This document shows, piece by piece, positions 62,422 through 64,000 of a stretch of DNA of 64,000 nucleotides. The number at the start of each line of letters is the position of its first letter. The first letter of the stretch is position 1. The DNA is from Rhodanobacter denitrificans (GTDB taxonomy: Bacteria; Pseudomonadota; Gammaproteobacteria; Xanthomonadales; Rhodanobacteraceae): NCBI RefSeq assembly GCF_003335105.1, contig NZ_QFWQ01000009.1, forward strand, positions 124,001-188,000, in the 5' to 3' direction. The translations under genes and the position numbers were made by a program. Below the pieces are notes generated by a model. That model was not told where the DNA came from. It ran no database searches and saw only the letters and a list, made by a program, of their open reading frames with translations.

Positions 62422-64000
62422 ATGACCACCCGCCGCGAACTCGCCAATGCCGTGCGCGCCCTTGCCATGGACGCCGTGGAGGCGGCCAGGTCCGGCCATC
62501 CGGGCATGCCGATGGGCATGGCCGACCTCGCCGAGGTGCTGTGGAACGACTTCCTGAAGTTCAACCCGGCCAACCCGAAGTGGTCCAACCGCGACCGCTT
62601 CGTGCTCTCCAACGGCCACGGCTCGATGCTGCAGTACGCGCTGCTGCACCTCACCGGCTTCGACCTGCCGATGGATCAGCTGAAGCGCTTCCGCCAGCTG
62701 CATTCGAAGACCGCCGGCCACCCCGAAGCCAGCGAAACCCCCGGCGTGGAAACCACCACCGGCCCGCTCGGCCAGGGCCTGGCCAATGCGGTCGGCTTCG
62801 CGCTGGCCGAGAAGGTGCTGGCGGCGCACTTCAACCGTCCAGGTCACGACGTGGTCGACCACCACACCTGGGTGTTCCTCGGCGACGGCTGCCTGATGGA
62901 AGGCATCTCGCACGAGGTCGCCTCGCTGGCCGGCACCTGGGGTCTGGGCAAGCTGGTGGCGATCTACGACGACAACGGCATCTCGATCGACGGCGAAGTG
63001 CACGGCTGGTTCACCGACGACACCCCGGCGCGCTTCGAGGCGTACGGCTGGAACGTGATCCGCGGCGTGGACGGGCATGATGCCGCGGCGATCGCCAAGG
63101 CTCTGAGCGCGGCAACCGGCCAGCACGACAAACCCACGCTCATCTGTGCGAAGACCATCATCGGCTTCGGCGCGCCGCACAAGCAGGGCAAGGAGGAAAG
63201 CCACGGCGCGCCGCTGGGCAAGGACGAGATCGCCGCCGCGCGCGAACAACTGGGCTGGAAGTACGCGCCGTTCGAGATCCCGGCCGACATTTATGCCGGC
63301 TGGGATCATCGCAAGGCGGGCATCGAAGCCGAGCAGGCATGGAACGACGCCTTCGCGAAATACGCCGCCGCCCATCCGGAGCTGGCCGCCGAGTTCAGCC
63401 GCCGCATGAGCGGCGAGCTGCCGGCGGACTGGGCCGCGAAGTCGCAGGCGTTCATCGACAAGCTGCAGGCCGACGGCCCCGAAGTGGCTTCGCGCAAGGC
63501 CTCCCAGATGAGCATCGAGGCGTTCGCGCCGCTGCTGCCGGAGCTGATCGGTGGCTCGGCCGACCTGGCCGGCTCCAACCTCACCAAGTGGAAGGGCAGC
63601 CTCGACGCCGCCACCGGCGACAGCGCCGGCGGCAAGGGCAACTACGTCTACTACGGCGTGCGCGAGTTCGGCATGGCCGCGATCGCGAATGGCCTGGCAC
63701 TGCACGGCGGCTTCATCCCGTACGACGCCACCTTCCTGGTGTTCTCCGACTACGCGCGCAATGCGGTGCGCATGAGCGCGCTGATCCCCGCGCACGCGAT
63801 CCACGTCTACACGCACGACTCGATCGGCCTGGGCGAGGACGGCCCGACCCATCAGCCGGTCGAGCACCTGGCCAGCCTGCGCTACATCCCGAACAACCAG
63901 TTGTGGCGCCCCTGCGACGCGGTGGAGTCGGCCGCGTCGTGGAAGGCGGCGATCGAGCGCAAGGGCCACCCGGCCTGCCTGGTGTTCTCGCGGCAGAACC
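62422..64000 (+). CDS. tkt: Transketolase, N-terminal part
   Basis: The gene runs off the window end; 526 codons are visible of about 665. Transketolase moves two-carbon units in the pentose phosphate pathway with thiamine diphosphate. The ThDP motif is [18 protein letters not shown], with NDNG-like DDNGISIDG; substrate His residues are in [24 protein letters not shown] and [13 protein letters not shown]. The start follows CCGGAGACTGCCCG. It is divergent from barrel 2 across 228 bases holding no recognised element. It completes the glycolysis/pentose block with gap, pyk and fba. Confidence 0.96.
   Translation, partial: MTTRRELANAVRALAMDAVEAARSGHPGMPMGMADLAEVLWNDFLKFNPANPKWSNRDRFVLSNGHGSMLQYALLHLTGFDLPMDQLKRFRQLHSKTAGHPEASETPGVETTTGPLGQGLANAVGFALAEKVLAAHFNRPGHDVVDHHTWVFLGDGCLMEGISHEVASLAGTWGLGKLVAIYDDNGISIDGEVHGWFTDDTPARFEAYGWNVIRGVDGHDAAAIAKALSAATGQHDKPTLICAKTIIGFGAPHKQGKEESHGAPLGKDEIAAAREQLGWKYAPFEIPADIYAGWDHRKAGIEAEQAWNDAFAKYAAAHPELAAEFSRRMSGELPADWAAKSQAFIDKLQADGPEVASRKASQMSIEAFAPLLPELIGGSADLAGSNLTKWKGSLDAATGDSAGGKGNYVYYGVREFGMAAIANGLALHGGFIPYDATFLVFSDYARNAVRMSALIPAHAIHVYTHDSIGLGEDGPTHQPVEHLASLRYIPNNQLWRPCDAVESAASWKAAIERKGHPACLVFSRQN

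Overview
The window reads as chromosome of a GC-rich gammaproteobacterial denitrifier of the Xanthomonadales, most like Rhodanobacteraceae (Rhodanobacter-type). The inference rests on the central-metabolism order gap/pyk/fba/tkt, GTAG-headed REP elements, heptanucleotide repeats of the kind common in Xanthomonadaceae, and a copper nitrite reductase with a cytochrome tail. No rRNA, tRNA, phage, IS element or CRISPR array was seen. About 60 genes are supported. No stretch longer than 300 bases lacks a gene.

Layout. 1-7.6 kb is amino-acid and peptide use: the end of tryptophan 2,3-dioxygenase, two tandem POT peptide permeases, and a tyrosine-catabolic operon (hppD-hmgA-fumarylacetoacetase) divergent from a MarR regulator. 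A perfect 14-bp palindrome fills the spacer between the -35 and -10 of the hppD promoter. 7.6-55 kb is an anaerobic respiration island: hemN, two FNR-type [4Fe-4S] regulators, stress genes, cytochromes b561, a cytochrome-c-type NO reductase operon with an unusual diheme subunit, a beta-CASP nuclease, a PepSY/cytochrome b/two-component unit, an SDR-UspA-P-type ATPase operon, nnrS, nirK-nirV-SCO, an outer-membrane porin, a DUF2249/polytopic/DGC operon, nadAB, fabAB, a sulfide-oxidation operon (BigR-like regulator, DUF2892, DUF302, SQR, RND pump), DnrO/DnrP-like proteins, a sirB-PLP decarboxylase-CysK-like-TyrA-like operon, a quinol NO reductase, thiol peroxidase, truncated globin, azurin and ferredoxin. 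55-64 kb is central carbon metabolism (gap, S1/P1 nuclease, pyk, fba, tkt) plus two paralogous outer-membrane barrels.

Regulatory theme. Seventeen sites of the form YTGAY-N4-RTCAR, some degenerate, precede most transcription units between 7.6 and 55 kb. In most a -10-like hexamer (often CAGACT, CAGAAT or CAGCAT, with A at position 2 and T at position 6) begins 35-37 bases from the start of the box. That is the geometry of class II FNR/Anr promoters. So nirK, both NO reductases, azurin, ferredoxin, nnrS, hemN, NAD synthesis (nadAB), unsaturated fatty-acid synthesis (fabAB) and sulfide oxidation all look wired to low oxygen or NO through the two FNR-type regulators encoded here. Nitrate reductase and nitrous oxide reductase are not in the window, so only nitrite to NO to N2O is covered.

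Other points. An 8-copy heptanucleotide array abuts the sirB start codon. GTAG-REP hairpins and a separate twin-hairpin repeat family are dispersed between genes.
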